DNA of 64,000 bases from Paramoeba atlantica (taxonomy: Eukaryota > Discosea), in assembly GCA_977017575.1 (NCBI GenBank), contig CDRNVI010000089.1, forward strand, positions 1 to 64,000. The letters run 5' to 3'. Positions 56,310 through 64,000 of the stretch are shown one piece after another. Every line of letters begins with the position of its first letter. The first letter of the stretch is position 1. The notes under the pieces are model-generated. The model searched no databases. It was given only the letters and a program-made list of their open reading frames with translations, and was not told the DNA's origin. The position numbers were made by a program, and so were the translations under genes.

Positions 56310-56768
56310 TAACTAAAGAAATATGAATGGCAAAGTAGAAAATGCTAGAAGCAAGAATTGTACATATCTATAAGTAGAGGTACAGAACCGTAAAAAACTT
56401 TTCGAGCGACGTTCTTGAATAAAGCTTCATACGAAGTTTGATATTGTGAAATCTACAATGTATAATCAACTAAAGGAGTGTAGAAGAAAACGAACTTTAT
56501 TCATAGTAATAACTTTTAAAGACTACAGGTACGAAGTGCAACGTAAAAATAAGTTCCGAATAAAAAAACAGACTTGCTCTGTTGTGATATCCCAAAATAT
56601 TTGTAATCCGCAATATTGTTTAAAGTCATATGAGAAATACGAAAAGTATTTTCTAAGGTACGAAACATTGAAATCCTACAAAAGCTGTAAAATGCAACAA
56701 AGATGTGTGGATAATAAAAAACCACACTACAATATCGTTTGAACAGAGATGTGGTCTAGAGATCATCA

Positions 56769-59700
56769 TCACCGACTCGGACCTTTATTCTTACCTGATC
56801 TAACACTCCGATCCTTCTCCCGAGACCGCTTTTTCGCTCGCCGGGAGTCATCTGACTCATTCCCACGTTGTCTATCCTCCGAAGCTGCTCTGCGCTCCAA
56901 GTCGTCCCAATCCATCCCCTCCTCACTGTCTTCCGTAGCCTCAGAGGAAGGCTCATATTCCGAACTTTCCTCACTCACTAATTTGGAATCAATGCTGTCG
57001 TCTGAGGTATCGCTGTCATCTTCGCTGTAAACGTACTCGGAGTCGCTGTCCATACCCTCGTCGCTATCGTCGTCACTTCCGTCCCCATCATCATTTAAAA
57101 TGTAATCCCATCCTTCATGGCCCCAAGGATCCCATTCTGGATCGTCCTTAATATCACCCAGAATTGATTTCCACATAAGATTGACTCCCATCTCGTAGTA
57201 CTTCACTTTTGCCTCGTTTAACCAATCTTTTACTTTGTCAAGGAGTTTGAATTCAATGTTATTAATCGTCACAGTAGTGTAATTGTTGCGAATAAAAGTC
57301 ACGTCAAAACTTCGCTTCATATCTGTAACGCGTTCGAATACGGCAATTTGAACGTCCTGCATGACTTGTACAAAAACGGGGGCTTCACAAAGGCTAAATA
57401 GGGTGCGTTCCGAGCCTTTGAATTTTACCATAGCCTTGTCATGCGTGCCAAAGAAGTGAAATTTACGTAAAGGTGTCTCGACGCGCCGTTGCAGTGCAGT
57501 TTCTAGCTTTTTTGAAAAATGAAGAAACTCAGAATTTAGACGAGATATGCGCTGTCGTTCGTGCTCTTCCTGTTCAACTTCATCTTCCCATCGAGTGTGT
57601 CCATAATGTGCGACATCACTTTCATCCGAGACATCCAAATAAAACTGGACGTCCACCGTCTTGCGTTTTCCGACTTGTATTGGCTGCTTCAAATGAAAAT
57701 GAAGAAGAACTTTGGGATCATTTTCAGAGGGCTGGAAAATGCATGTTTTTACATTGTTAAACAAAATAATAAGAGGGTTCGAGTCACGTTGAACATAGCG
57801 AGTACCGTTTACATGTACCTCCAAGTGGCCAGCTATGGGAACCCCAGTGCTCCGTCCGGTAGATGAAACACGAGGATTCGGGTAGCATTTCACATCTTTG
57901 AGAATTTTGTCAAGTGTGCGAGACATTACTAGACCCTGCTGATCAATAACGTCGCCTTGAGCTTTACGGGCCGTCTCACGTTGCTTAATTAACGTTTGAA
58001 TAGTCTTAATTTCTCGTGCAATGTTGCCAGCTTCAACTCCTTTTTTAATTCGGTATGAAATTTCGCGCAAGAAAGTAGAGTTCTTATTGCACCTATATGC
58101 GGCATTGGTATCTTGAAGGGCATGAAATTGCAGGCGAAGCAGTGTGAAATCTGAACCTTCTGCTTTCGACTCGACTGTTCGTATCATTGATAAATGAATG
58201 GGAGTCAAAGTATGCGGATTTATGAGACCTGGCAAAAGAATCAGTTCTCGATTTTGATCAATATGAATTCCACAACCATAACGAGAAGCGAACGAAGAAA
58301 GATATGATTCATTGGCATTGGTAAGAGGTTTCAAATCACCCTTCGCCAATTTTGCAATCTCCGTAAAATCCTTTTCTTCCTTTTTCACTTGTTGACCCTG
58401 TTGTTCTTCCGCGTCACGGCGCCGTTGTTCCATTATCTTCCGTTGCTGTTCCTTCCGCAAGGTTTCCTGTTGCAATGCTGCACCACTATTGCGGCCGGCG
58501 TTTCGAAGCCTTAGAGAAATTCCTTCTGGGGCTGGCTCCTCTCCAGCCTCACTTTCGGAAGAACTGTCGTCTCCTATTTGGCGCACAACATCACGAAGAT
58601 CCGATGGTGCACGTTGTGTTAGGACCTCCACTGAATCCTCTTCCGCTCGAACGTGTACCATATCAGCTAGTAGAAGAGAAAATTTCCTTCCTTCATTCAC
58701 AACGTCTTCAAGTACTAGCCGAATGGCGAACGTCATTCCGCTTTCTAAAATACGAGAATTACGTTCGGTCAGTGCCATACTTGACGCCATAATTTCAAGG
58801 CCAATACCAAATCCGAAGGACCGGCCTAAATAGGAATGTAGATTAGGATAAGCATCTACATACCATGTCCGGGTTTTGCTGTAAATGTTTTTTACCGTCT
58901 CTCCGACGCGCATCGCATTCGTAAGCCAATCCATTAGTGCCAGCAGGCTCGAATATGCATCCTGATGTGCCTTGGTGGTGTTGTACAAAAAGCTACGAGC
59001 TATGTAACCAACGTAACCCATGTAGCGAACTCCGTACGCTGAAATAATAATACCAGGTGCTATGGGCTTGTCTGAAATAGGATCATCGTATATCAATTTT
59101 AGAGGTCCGCCACCTCCCTTAATAACCGCAGGCTCAATGGCAATGCCATAGTTTTTTGCCATTAAGCTTTCAAGACCAGAAATTTTATTAGGATGTCGAA
59201 TACAGTCTTCAATCTGAAGTGCGAACTCACTCATAGGTATTTCAACGTCATTGGACAAAATTTCATCTAAACGGGGGAAAATCATGGATTTAGTAATGAC
59301 AGAGGCAAACGATCCTGCTTTTCTCATAGCATCCACAGCTTTGGTGTCTTTTCGAACAAGAACTTCGCTTACTTTGGCGGCTACATCTTCGATTGTTACG
59401 GTTACTTCGATAGCGTCAGAATTCTGGACTTCCTGTGCTTTCAAATGATGGTTCACAAATTGTGAAAAAGCAAGAGCAAGATATCCTTCTTGATAAGTTA
59501 GCTCCTTTTTGATGTATCCTACTTTGGAAAATTTAGACAATGTAGTTTCAAGCGTAGGGGAAGCATCAGAATCCGAAACAGGTTGCCAATGTACATTCGG
59601 AGTAGGGTTGCCATCATCCATAAGAAAATAGTCCTTGTGAAGGTCCATCGTATCCGTTTCAGACTCGGAAAAAAGATACATTTCTGTTGAAGAAAGGACA

Positions 59701-59897
59701 ATTAGTGTTCGCTGCGCAGCGCTTCCTAGAAAATGCGTATTTAAAGCAACGGATTTCTGATTTTCGGGACTGTCCGAAGATAGAGCGCCAACACAAATGC
59801 AGATGCAAACATCAAGGCTTTCGCTATCAAGACCCAAAAAAGGGCGAGATTTCGAAATGCGTGATAAGAAAAGCTCTCGATTGCTTTCAGTCGCCAT
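56769..59897 (-). CDS. SPT16: FACT complex subunit SPT16
   Basis: Histone H2A-H2B chaperone of the FACT complex, which works with SSRP1/POB3 during transcription and replication. 1042 residues from ATG, the normal size. The N-terminal pseudo-aminopeptidase domain spans about 1-430 (FGFGIGLEI region). A charged linker with RKIMEQRRRDAEEQQG follows, then a dimerisation domain and the middle double-PH domain (TYRVQRDSNPL-like YVQRDSNPLIILFNN; FHFFGTHDKAMVKFKG). The extreme C-terminus is acidic (DDDSDEGMDSDSE) followed by a basic end (RRAKKRSREKDR), as in other SPT16 proteins. No frameshift over 3.1 kb and no intron. Confidence 0.96.
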   Translation of the reverse strand: MATESNRELFLSRISKSRPFLGLDSESLDVCICICVGALSSDSPENQKSVALNTHFLGSAAQRTLIVLSSTEMYLFSESETDTMDLHKDYFLMDDGNPTPNVHWQPVSDSDASPTLETTLSKFSKVGYIKKELTYQEGYLALAFSQFVNHHLKAQEVQNSDAIEVTVTIEDVAAKVSEVLVRKDTKAVDAMRKAGSFASVITKSMIFPRLDEILSNDVEIPMSEFALQIEDCIRHPNKISGLESLMAKNYGIAIEPAVIKGGGGPLKLIYDDPISDKPIAPGIIISAYGVRYMGYVGYIARSFLYNTTKAHQDAYSSLLALMDWLTNAMRVGETVKNIYSKTRTWYVDAYPNLHSYLGRSFGFGIGLEIMASSMALTERNSRILESGMTFAIRLVLEDVVNEGRKFSLLLADMVHVRAEEDSVEVLTQRAPSDLRDVVRQIGDDSSSESEAGEEPAPEGISLRLRNAGRNSGAALQQETLRKEQQRKIMEQRRRDAEEQQGQQVKKEEKDFTEIAKLAKGDLKPLTNANESYLSSFASRYGCGIHIDQNRELILLPGLINPHTLTPIHLSMIRTVESKAEGSDFTLLRLQFHALQDTNAAYRCNKNSTFLREISYRIKKGVEAGNIAREIKTIQTLIKQRETARKAQGDVIDQQGLVMSRTLDKILKDVKCYPNPRVSSTGRSTGVPIAGHLEVHVNGTRYVQRDSNPLIILFNNVKTCIFQPSENDPKVLLHFHLKQPIQVGKRKTVDVQFYLDVSDESDVAHYGHTRWEDEVEQEEHERQRISRLNSEFLHFSKKLETALQRRVETPLRKFHFFGTHDKAMVKFKGSERTLFSLCEAPVFVQVMQDVQIAVFERVTDMKRSFDVTFIRNNYTTVTINNIEFKLLDKVKDWLNEAKVKYYEMGVNLMWKSILGDIKDDPEWDPWGHEGWDYILNDDGDGSDDDSDEGMDSDSEYVYSEDDSDTSDDSIDSKLVSEESSEYEPSSEATEDSEEGMDWDDLERRAASEDRQRGNESDDSRRAKKRSREKDRSVRSGKNKGPSR

Positions 59898-60173
59898 AAA
59901 AAAGATGTATCAAAAGGCTATCGAAATTCACAATGCGTGTAAGCTTAGAAATAAACTAATTAAACACGGACTGACAATTATGAATGCGCCTTTTGAAATC
60001 CATCATAAAAGGGAAGTGAAATCAAACGGTTTTCTCGGAAAATAATAGGAAAGTATTCGTGATGCGTCTTCTAATAATATCGCGAAAATATTTTGCGAAA
60101 GAATGCGCAACAATGTCATGCCGTTTGAAAAGTACTGAAGTCAATATTTAAACTTGCCTAACTTATACTACTG

Positions 60174-61733
60174 TCATTTAGAGTTACTTTCTCGAAGAAC
60201 TCGTAGCATATCGAGAGCTTGGTGAGGATGCAAATCTGGAAATTCAGCCTGAAGACGCATTTGTTGTTGTAAGGTTTCACCGATCTGCTTTGCAGGAAGA
60301 GATAAAGCCTTTGATAGCTCATCGCCTCGAAGTAAAGGTTTCCACTGAGAAGACTGCGTAATTTTGTGTGGATCGTTTTGCCACACAGAAGAAAATATTT
60401 CATGCAATTGAAGTATTGGTGCTTTTGACGCTTGATCAAGGGGTGAAGGAATCAACTGCAATAGTGCAATGCACAAAGGAGGGGCAAAATTTAAGCTTTT
60501 TAAACTACTGAAAAGTTCATATAAAGTAACACGAGGAGATTTAGACTCCTTGCAAAGTAAATTTTGAGGCTGGAAATAGGATTCAATGCAGGCTTTAGTA
60601 AAATTACCGGAATATTTTGTGCATAGAGGATTCAGCAAGTCAGTAAGACTAGAAGAAGCGGCAAGAAATGCGTCGACTTGTTGTAATATGCGACGAGGTT
60701 GTTTTAATGCATGAAGAATACAAGAGGGAAGCATCATCTTGTTGTTTTTCGTATTTTCAGTTAGAGGAGCAAAAAGGGCAAGAAGCACAGCACAGAAGCG
60801 ATTTTCTCCAGCAGATGTTAGACATTTAAGCAATTCGCAGGCGTGGAGAGACCAATGCCATTGAGTGGGTTTCCAAATTATCGACTCATACGACGAGCAA
60901 GGCTTTGAATAAGAAGGGTTTAACGCACAGTGCATGAAAACACTTCCCAGAGTTTGTGTACGAAAAAGAAAACTGAGGACTTGAGGAGGATCGGGACCAC
61001 CTAGTGATTTCTTCATCTCAATGCCAATACGCTCGCGGCTCACCTTTTCGCGCAGCGCTTGATGTACTTCTGGAAGGCTTGCGGCTTCCATAACTGAATT
61101 ATCAATCTCGAGATCAAATTGACGAGCAAAGCGGATTGCACGGAGAAGTCGTAGTGGGTCGTCGTGAAATGTGTGACGCGGGGAAAGAGGACACCGTAAC
61201 TTTCGCTTTTCCAAATCTAAAAGACCCCCTACATAATCTTCCACCTGCTTTGTGTGAAGATTATAATACAAAGCGTTTACAGTAAAATCTCTCCTTTCCG
61301 CATCTTGTAATATACTGCCTCGTTGAATAGAGGGGATTCGACTGCCATTTCCATACGACTCGTTTCGAAGATGCAGCAAATCAATGGGCTGGCCGAAAAT
61401 ATGAGTTGTCGCGGTTTCTAGATGTTTCGACTGTGTGGGATTCGCGTGAATGACTCCGATTGTGAGAGTTTCCATATCGTGCTCACTTTGATAACGTTGA
61501 ATGTAGGTCGCAAATGCATGACCAGTCATCGGCTTGCTGGGATGCTCCGGATCTGTGCCGTCAAGAGCGATGTCGATGTCTTGTCCAGGTAAGTTCAGTA
61601 GCATATTTCGTACCCAACCCCCAGCTACGCGTAATGTGACAGGGAGACGCCAAGAGTGGACCACGTCGAGAAGCAAATCCAGCACCCGTTGGTCCTCACG
61701 CGAAATAGTGCATTTAAGGGATGCCGTGCGCAT
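60174..61733 (-). CDS. CCA-adding tRNA nucleotidyltransferase
   Basis: Class II enzyme that builds or repairs the 3-prime CCA end of tRNAs in nucleus, cytosol and mitochondria. 519 residues. The GGWVRN helix and DIDIAL metal-binding pair lie near residues 38-56. Motif B is RRDFTVNALYYN, motif C DDPLRLLRAIRFARQF and motif D RERIGIEMKKSL. The first 15 residues could carry a weak organelle signal; a dual-targeted product as in yeast Cca1 is possible. The C-terminal half is helical and divergent. No intron. It lies 276 bases downstream of the SPT16 start. Confidence 0.93.
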   Translation of the reverse strand: MRTASLKCTISREDQRVLDLLLDVVHSWRLPVTLRVAGGWVRNMLLNLPGQDIDIALDGTDPEHPSKPMTGHAFATYIQRYQSEHDMETLTIGVIHANPTQSKHLETATTHIFGQPIDLLHLRNESYGNGSRIPSIQRGSILQDAERRDFTVNALYYNLHTKQVEDYVGGLLDLEKRKLRCPLSPRHTFHDDPLRLLRAIRFARQFDLEIDNSVMEAASLPEVHQALREKVSRERIGIEMKKSLGGPDPPQVLSFLFRTQTLGSVFMHCALNPSYSKPCSSYESIIWKPTQWHWSLHACELLKCLTSAGENRFCAVLLALFAPLTENTKNNKMMLPSCILHALKQPRRILQQVDAFLAASSSLTDLLNPLCTKYSGNFTKACIESYFQPQNLLCKESKSPRVTLYELFSSLKSLNFAPPLCIALLQLIPSPLDQASKAPILQLHEIFSSVWQNDPHKITQSSQWKPLLRGDELSKALSLPAKQIGETLQQQMRLQAEFPDLHPHQALDMLRVLRESNSK

Positions 61734-62128
61734 TGAAACAAATTGTACAGAAAAAAAGTCGAGATGTGTATTAACGTGAGTACAAGAACAACAGAGATGA
61801 AAATTATTTACATGTATAAACGAAACAAAAATTCGTACGGTGACGGCAGAGTTTCGCAGTGTCGAGTATCAAAAAATATATTGGAATCAGCACAGAATGT
61901 CCGCGTATTAGAATCCGCACAAAGGTCTGAGTAACTTTCAGATGGAAAATACTAAAACAATAATAGGGCTAAGAGGAATGTGACCAAGACTAAATTGAGT
62001 CATAAAAATCAGTTGGAATACTTTATTATTCAAGACAAAAATATGAATTCACCTCAATAAAAAAATCCATCTCCGGTTCTCTGTCTTCTAACTTTCAACT
62101 TCTAGCTTCACCAAGATTTACTTTTTGC

Positions 62129-63325
62129 TTACTTTTGGCGTAGACCGTGCTTCTTCAGCGTACCCACAAACTGGTTCTTCTCCTTAATCGTCTGGAAGCG
62201 TCCATGACCTCGCTTCGAGGACGTGTCAATAAACTTCATGGTCACCTTCTCTTGTAACGCACGAGAGGTCTGTGGCGCAATCGGACGACGCAAAGTAACC
62301 GAACGTCGCACAGGACCCGCAATAGAACCCTTTAGCATCAGAAACTCATTTCGCACGGTGCCGTACTTCGGAAACCCTCCCATCGGAGTGATGGACTTCT
62401 CCGTGATGTCGTACTCGGTTTTCGCAGTGTGAGGATTTTCCGCGAGAGATTGGCCCATGAGATAAATCTTCTTGTTGAGCTCCGTACGATGGTGGAAACC
62501 ATGCTGTCCGGCTCGCGCGACGGTAAACGACACGCGCTCGGGATGCCAACTTCCGATACACGCAACTTTACGAAGACCACGGTGGGTTTTGCGCGGAAGA
62601 CGGGTCACTCCCCATCGCTGGATCACACCCTCAAACCCGTGCCCACGCGTCACACTGCAGATATCCGTACACTCGGATTGCTGAAACACAGACCCTACAT
62701 GGACCTCTCGCTCCAACAACCCCTTAGCATAGGCCACCTTGTCCGCAATCTCACCCCCATTGACCTGGATCTCCGTAATAAACGCCTTACGCTGTCCCAC
62801 ATGCGGGTTCCCGAGCTTCCGCATCTGCGTATGCGCAATCACCCGAAGCACCGTGGCACTTTCCAAAATCTTCCCCTCCTTCTTCTCCGCCGCGCCTTTC
62901 CCCTCCTGCGTCGCCAGCTTCAAACTGTACTTACTGAACGCCCGCTTCTTGCTGCTGCGCCAGTTGCGGTAGAACCGCCGGCGGCACTCATCACTGAGGT
63001 GCTGGGCCCAGATCGACCCGACACAGCGCAGCCCGTTCGGCGTCTCGCGGTACCCCACGAACCCCACCACCATCATCGGGGGGGTCTCCACAATGGTCAC
63101 CGCCTCGACCACCTCCTTCTTGTTCATCTTACTCCCGGGGCGGTCCATGTCGCGCACGATGTGCGTCATGCCCGCCTTGAACCCCATGAACGCGGTGAGG
63201 TGGGGGGCCGCCGCCGCGTTGTCCCGCGGGAAGGAGCGGATGCGGCCGCGGATGTGGCGGCAGCGCTTCTTAGGGAGGAAGCCGAGGTGGCCGTGCCGGG
63301 GGTGCTCGAATTTGCGGTGGGACAT
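62129..63325 (-). CDS. RPL3: Cytosolic 60S ribosomal protein L3 (uL3)
   Basis: Eukaryotic-type L3, 398 residues, near the peptidyl-transferase centre. MSHRKFEHPRHGHLGFLPKK at the start, the basic W-finger and the GQHGFHHRTELNKKIY segment identify it. The modified histidine of yeast L3 (H243) aligns in FHHRTE, where Phe replaces the usual Tyr/Trp. The coding strand is GC-rich relative to its neighbours, typical of a highly expressed gene. The 5-prime flank on the minus strand is a striking CT-repeat (CTCTCTCTCC) right before the ATG. No intron. Confidence 0.97.
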   Translation of the reverse strand: MSHRKFEHPRHGHLGFLPKKRCRHIRGRIRSFPRDNAAAAPHLTAFMGFKAGMTHIVRDMDRPGSKMNKKEVVEAVTIVETPPMMVVGFVGYRETPNGLRCVGSIWAQHLSDECRRRFYRNWRSSKKRAFSKYSLKLATQEGKGAAEKKEGKILESATVLRVIAHTQMRKLGNPHVGQRKAFITEIQVNGGEIADKVAYAKGLLEREVHVGSVFQQSECTDICSVTRGHGFEGVIQRWGVTRLPRKTHRGLRKVACIGSWHPERVSFTVARAGQHGFHHRTELNKKIYLMGQSLAENPHTAKTEYDITEKSITPMGGFPKYGTVRNEFLMLKGSIAGPVRRSVTLRRPIAPQTSRALQEKVTMKFIDTSSKRGHGRFQTIKEKNQFVGTLKKHGLRQK

Positions 63326-63336
63326 GGAGGGAGGAA

Positions 63337-63420
63337 AGGAGAGAGAGAGAGAGGGGAAAAGAGAAAGAGAGAGAGAGGAAAAGAGAAAGAGAGAGTTAGG
63401 GAAAGAGTGTTAGGGTTGGG
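63337..63420 (-). promoter_or_regulatory. Polypyrimidine tract upstream of RPL3
   Basis: On the minus strand, about 80 bases of CT-rich sequence (CTCTCTCTCTTT blocks) end close to the RPL3 ATG. It could be a 5-prime TOP-like leader, a trans-splicing acceptor polypyrimidine tract or a promoter element; the sequence does not decide. Confidence 0.4.
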
Positions 63421-63577
63421 TTTAAAATAGGGTGATAAAAAAGATATAAAAAGAGCGTGAATCAGAACGAAAGGATTAACTTTTGCAAAAGTAGTTATAA
63501 ATTTTTGAAAGAAAATGTCAGGAGTCATTTATTGAAAATAATGAGAGGGGGACTGCACAAGTTTTGCGTTAAGAGGA

Positions 63578-64000
63578 TTAACCATTGTCGTCGTCATTGC
63601 GTTCATTGTTTACGGTTGTGGGTAAAAGAGATAGATTTTCAGCAGGAATGCTACTCAAAGCATCAGTCAAATATTCTGCCGATGGGATGCGATCTTTCAT
63701 AGAAGGAATAACGCCTACACAGCCAACAGGAGATGGTAACGCTTTCATAAGAGAAAGAATAGCTTGGGGAAGTTCTTTGACATGCAAATCGGTTTCCTTT
63801 AACACAGACTTCCGAGGTTTCAGAGGTACAAAATATTGATATACGCAAAGAAATTTGGGGAATGATGATTTGTACGGAGAAGTGTCCGTCTTTCGAATTA
63901 TGAATGACCGATTAATTGGGGGCATGCGATACTCCTCCTGTAGGATAGGAGTATAAGAGGCAAGCAAGTGCCTCCGAAGTGATGTAATAAGAAAATTCCC
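63578..64000 (-). CDS. Unknown protein, 5-prime end outside or near the window edge
   Basis: The frame is open from 63,578 to the right edge. The first ATG inside is at 63,923-63,925 (MPPINRSFIIRKTDTSPYKS, 115 residues), but upstream codons (RRHLLASYTPILQEE) are also open, so the gene may begin beyond 64,000. It has a basic N-terminal half, then ELPQAILSLMKALPSPVGCV and an acidic end NNERNDDDNG. No family recognised. A mitochondrial ribosomal or assembly protein is one possibility with no firm support. A CTCCCCCTCTCATTATTTT-type element end lies just past its stop (63,524-63,556). Confidence 0.5.
   Translation of the reverse strand, partial: GNFLITSLRRHLLASYTPILQEEYRMPPINRSFIIRKTDTSPYKSSFPKFLCVYQYFVPLKPRKSVLKETDLHVKELPQAILSLMKALPSPVGCVGVIPSMKDRIPSAEYLTDALSSIPAENLSLLPTTVNNERNDDDNG

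Noticed and set aside
62429-63430. 333-codon plus-strand frame
   Set aside because: Antisense shadow of RPL3; open because the gene is GC-rich. No independent signature.

Overview
The window joins two very different kinds of DNA. Bases 1 to about 12,110 are a bacterial block. The remaining 52 kb look like nuclear DNA of a unicellular eukaryote that I cannot place more precisely.

Bacterial block (all genes on the minus strand). Reading from 12,097 down to 1 the order is rplJ, rplL, rpoB, rpoC, rpsL, rpsG, fusA, the standard bacterial transcription and translation cluster. RpoB begins with the [13 protein letters not shown] motif and RpoC with KDLL, both typical of Gammaproteobacteria. Shine-Dalgarno sequences, a sigma70-like promoter before rpsL and a hairpin between rplL and rpoB are all present. 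rpoC (twice) and fusA (once) are broken by single-base changes in homopolymer runs. rplK and rplA are absent; the block stops just upstream of the rplJ ribosome binding site.

Repeat-rich zone (about 12.1 to 42 kb). Only three confident host genes lie here: a methylcrotonyl-CoA carboxylase beta subunit, a coiled-coil membrane protein of unknown function, and an LSm4-like protein. The rest is a nested graveyard of mobile DNA. It includes a roughly 109-bp hairpin family in at least seven near-complete copies, larger units (called R1 and R2 here) that end in those hairpins, and a 1.67-kb near-identical inverted repeat. At least five short terminal-inverted-repeat (TIR) families are flanked by TA or similar short targets. 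There are also Tc1-like and pogo-like transposase relics, a tRNA-derived SINE and a broken reverse-transcriptase/RNase H element.

Host gene zone (42 to 64 kb). Apart from a 4.2-kb pogo-like relic near 45.8-50 kb, this is compact. It holds a two-domain PDI with atypical active sites, an APC amino-acid/polyamine permease, SUMO-activating enzyme UBA2, mRNA export factor RAE1/GLE2, an SDHAF4-like assembly factor and two small unknown proteins. SPT16 of FACT, a CCA-adding tRNA nucleotidyltransferase, cytosolic ribosomal protein L3 and a partial gene at the right edge follow. Every recognised host gene is on the minus strand and none needs an intron. That fits an intron-poor protist and could reflect directional gene clusters.

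The central question is whether the bacterial block is physically integrated in the host genome, for example from a gammaproteobacterial endosymbiont, or is an assembly chimera. All three frameshifts fall in the bacterial genes, while about 14 kb of host coding sequence is open. That difference makes the junction near 12.1 kb the most important thing to check.
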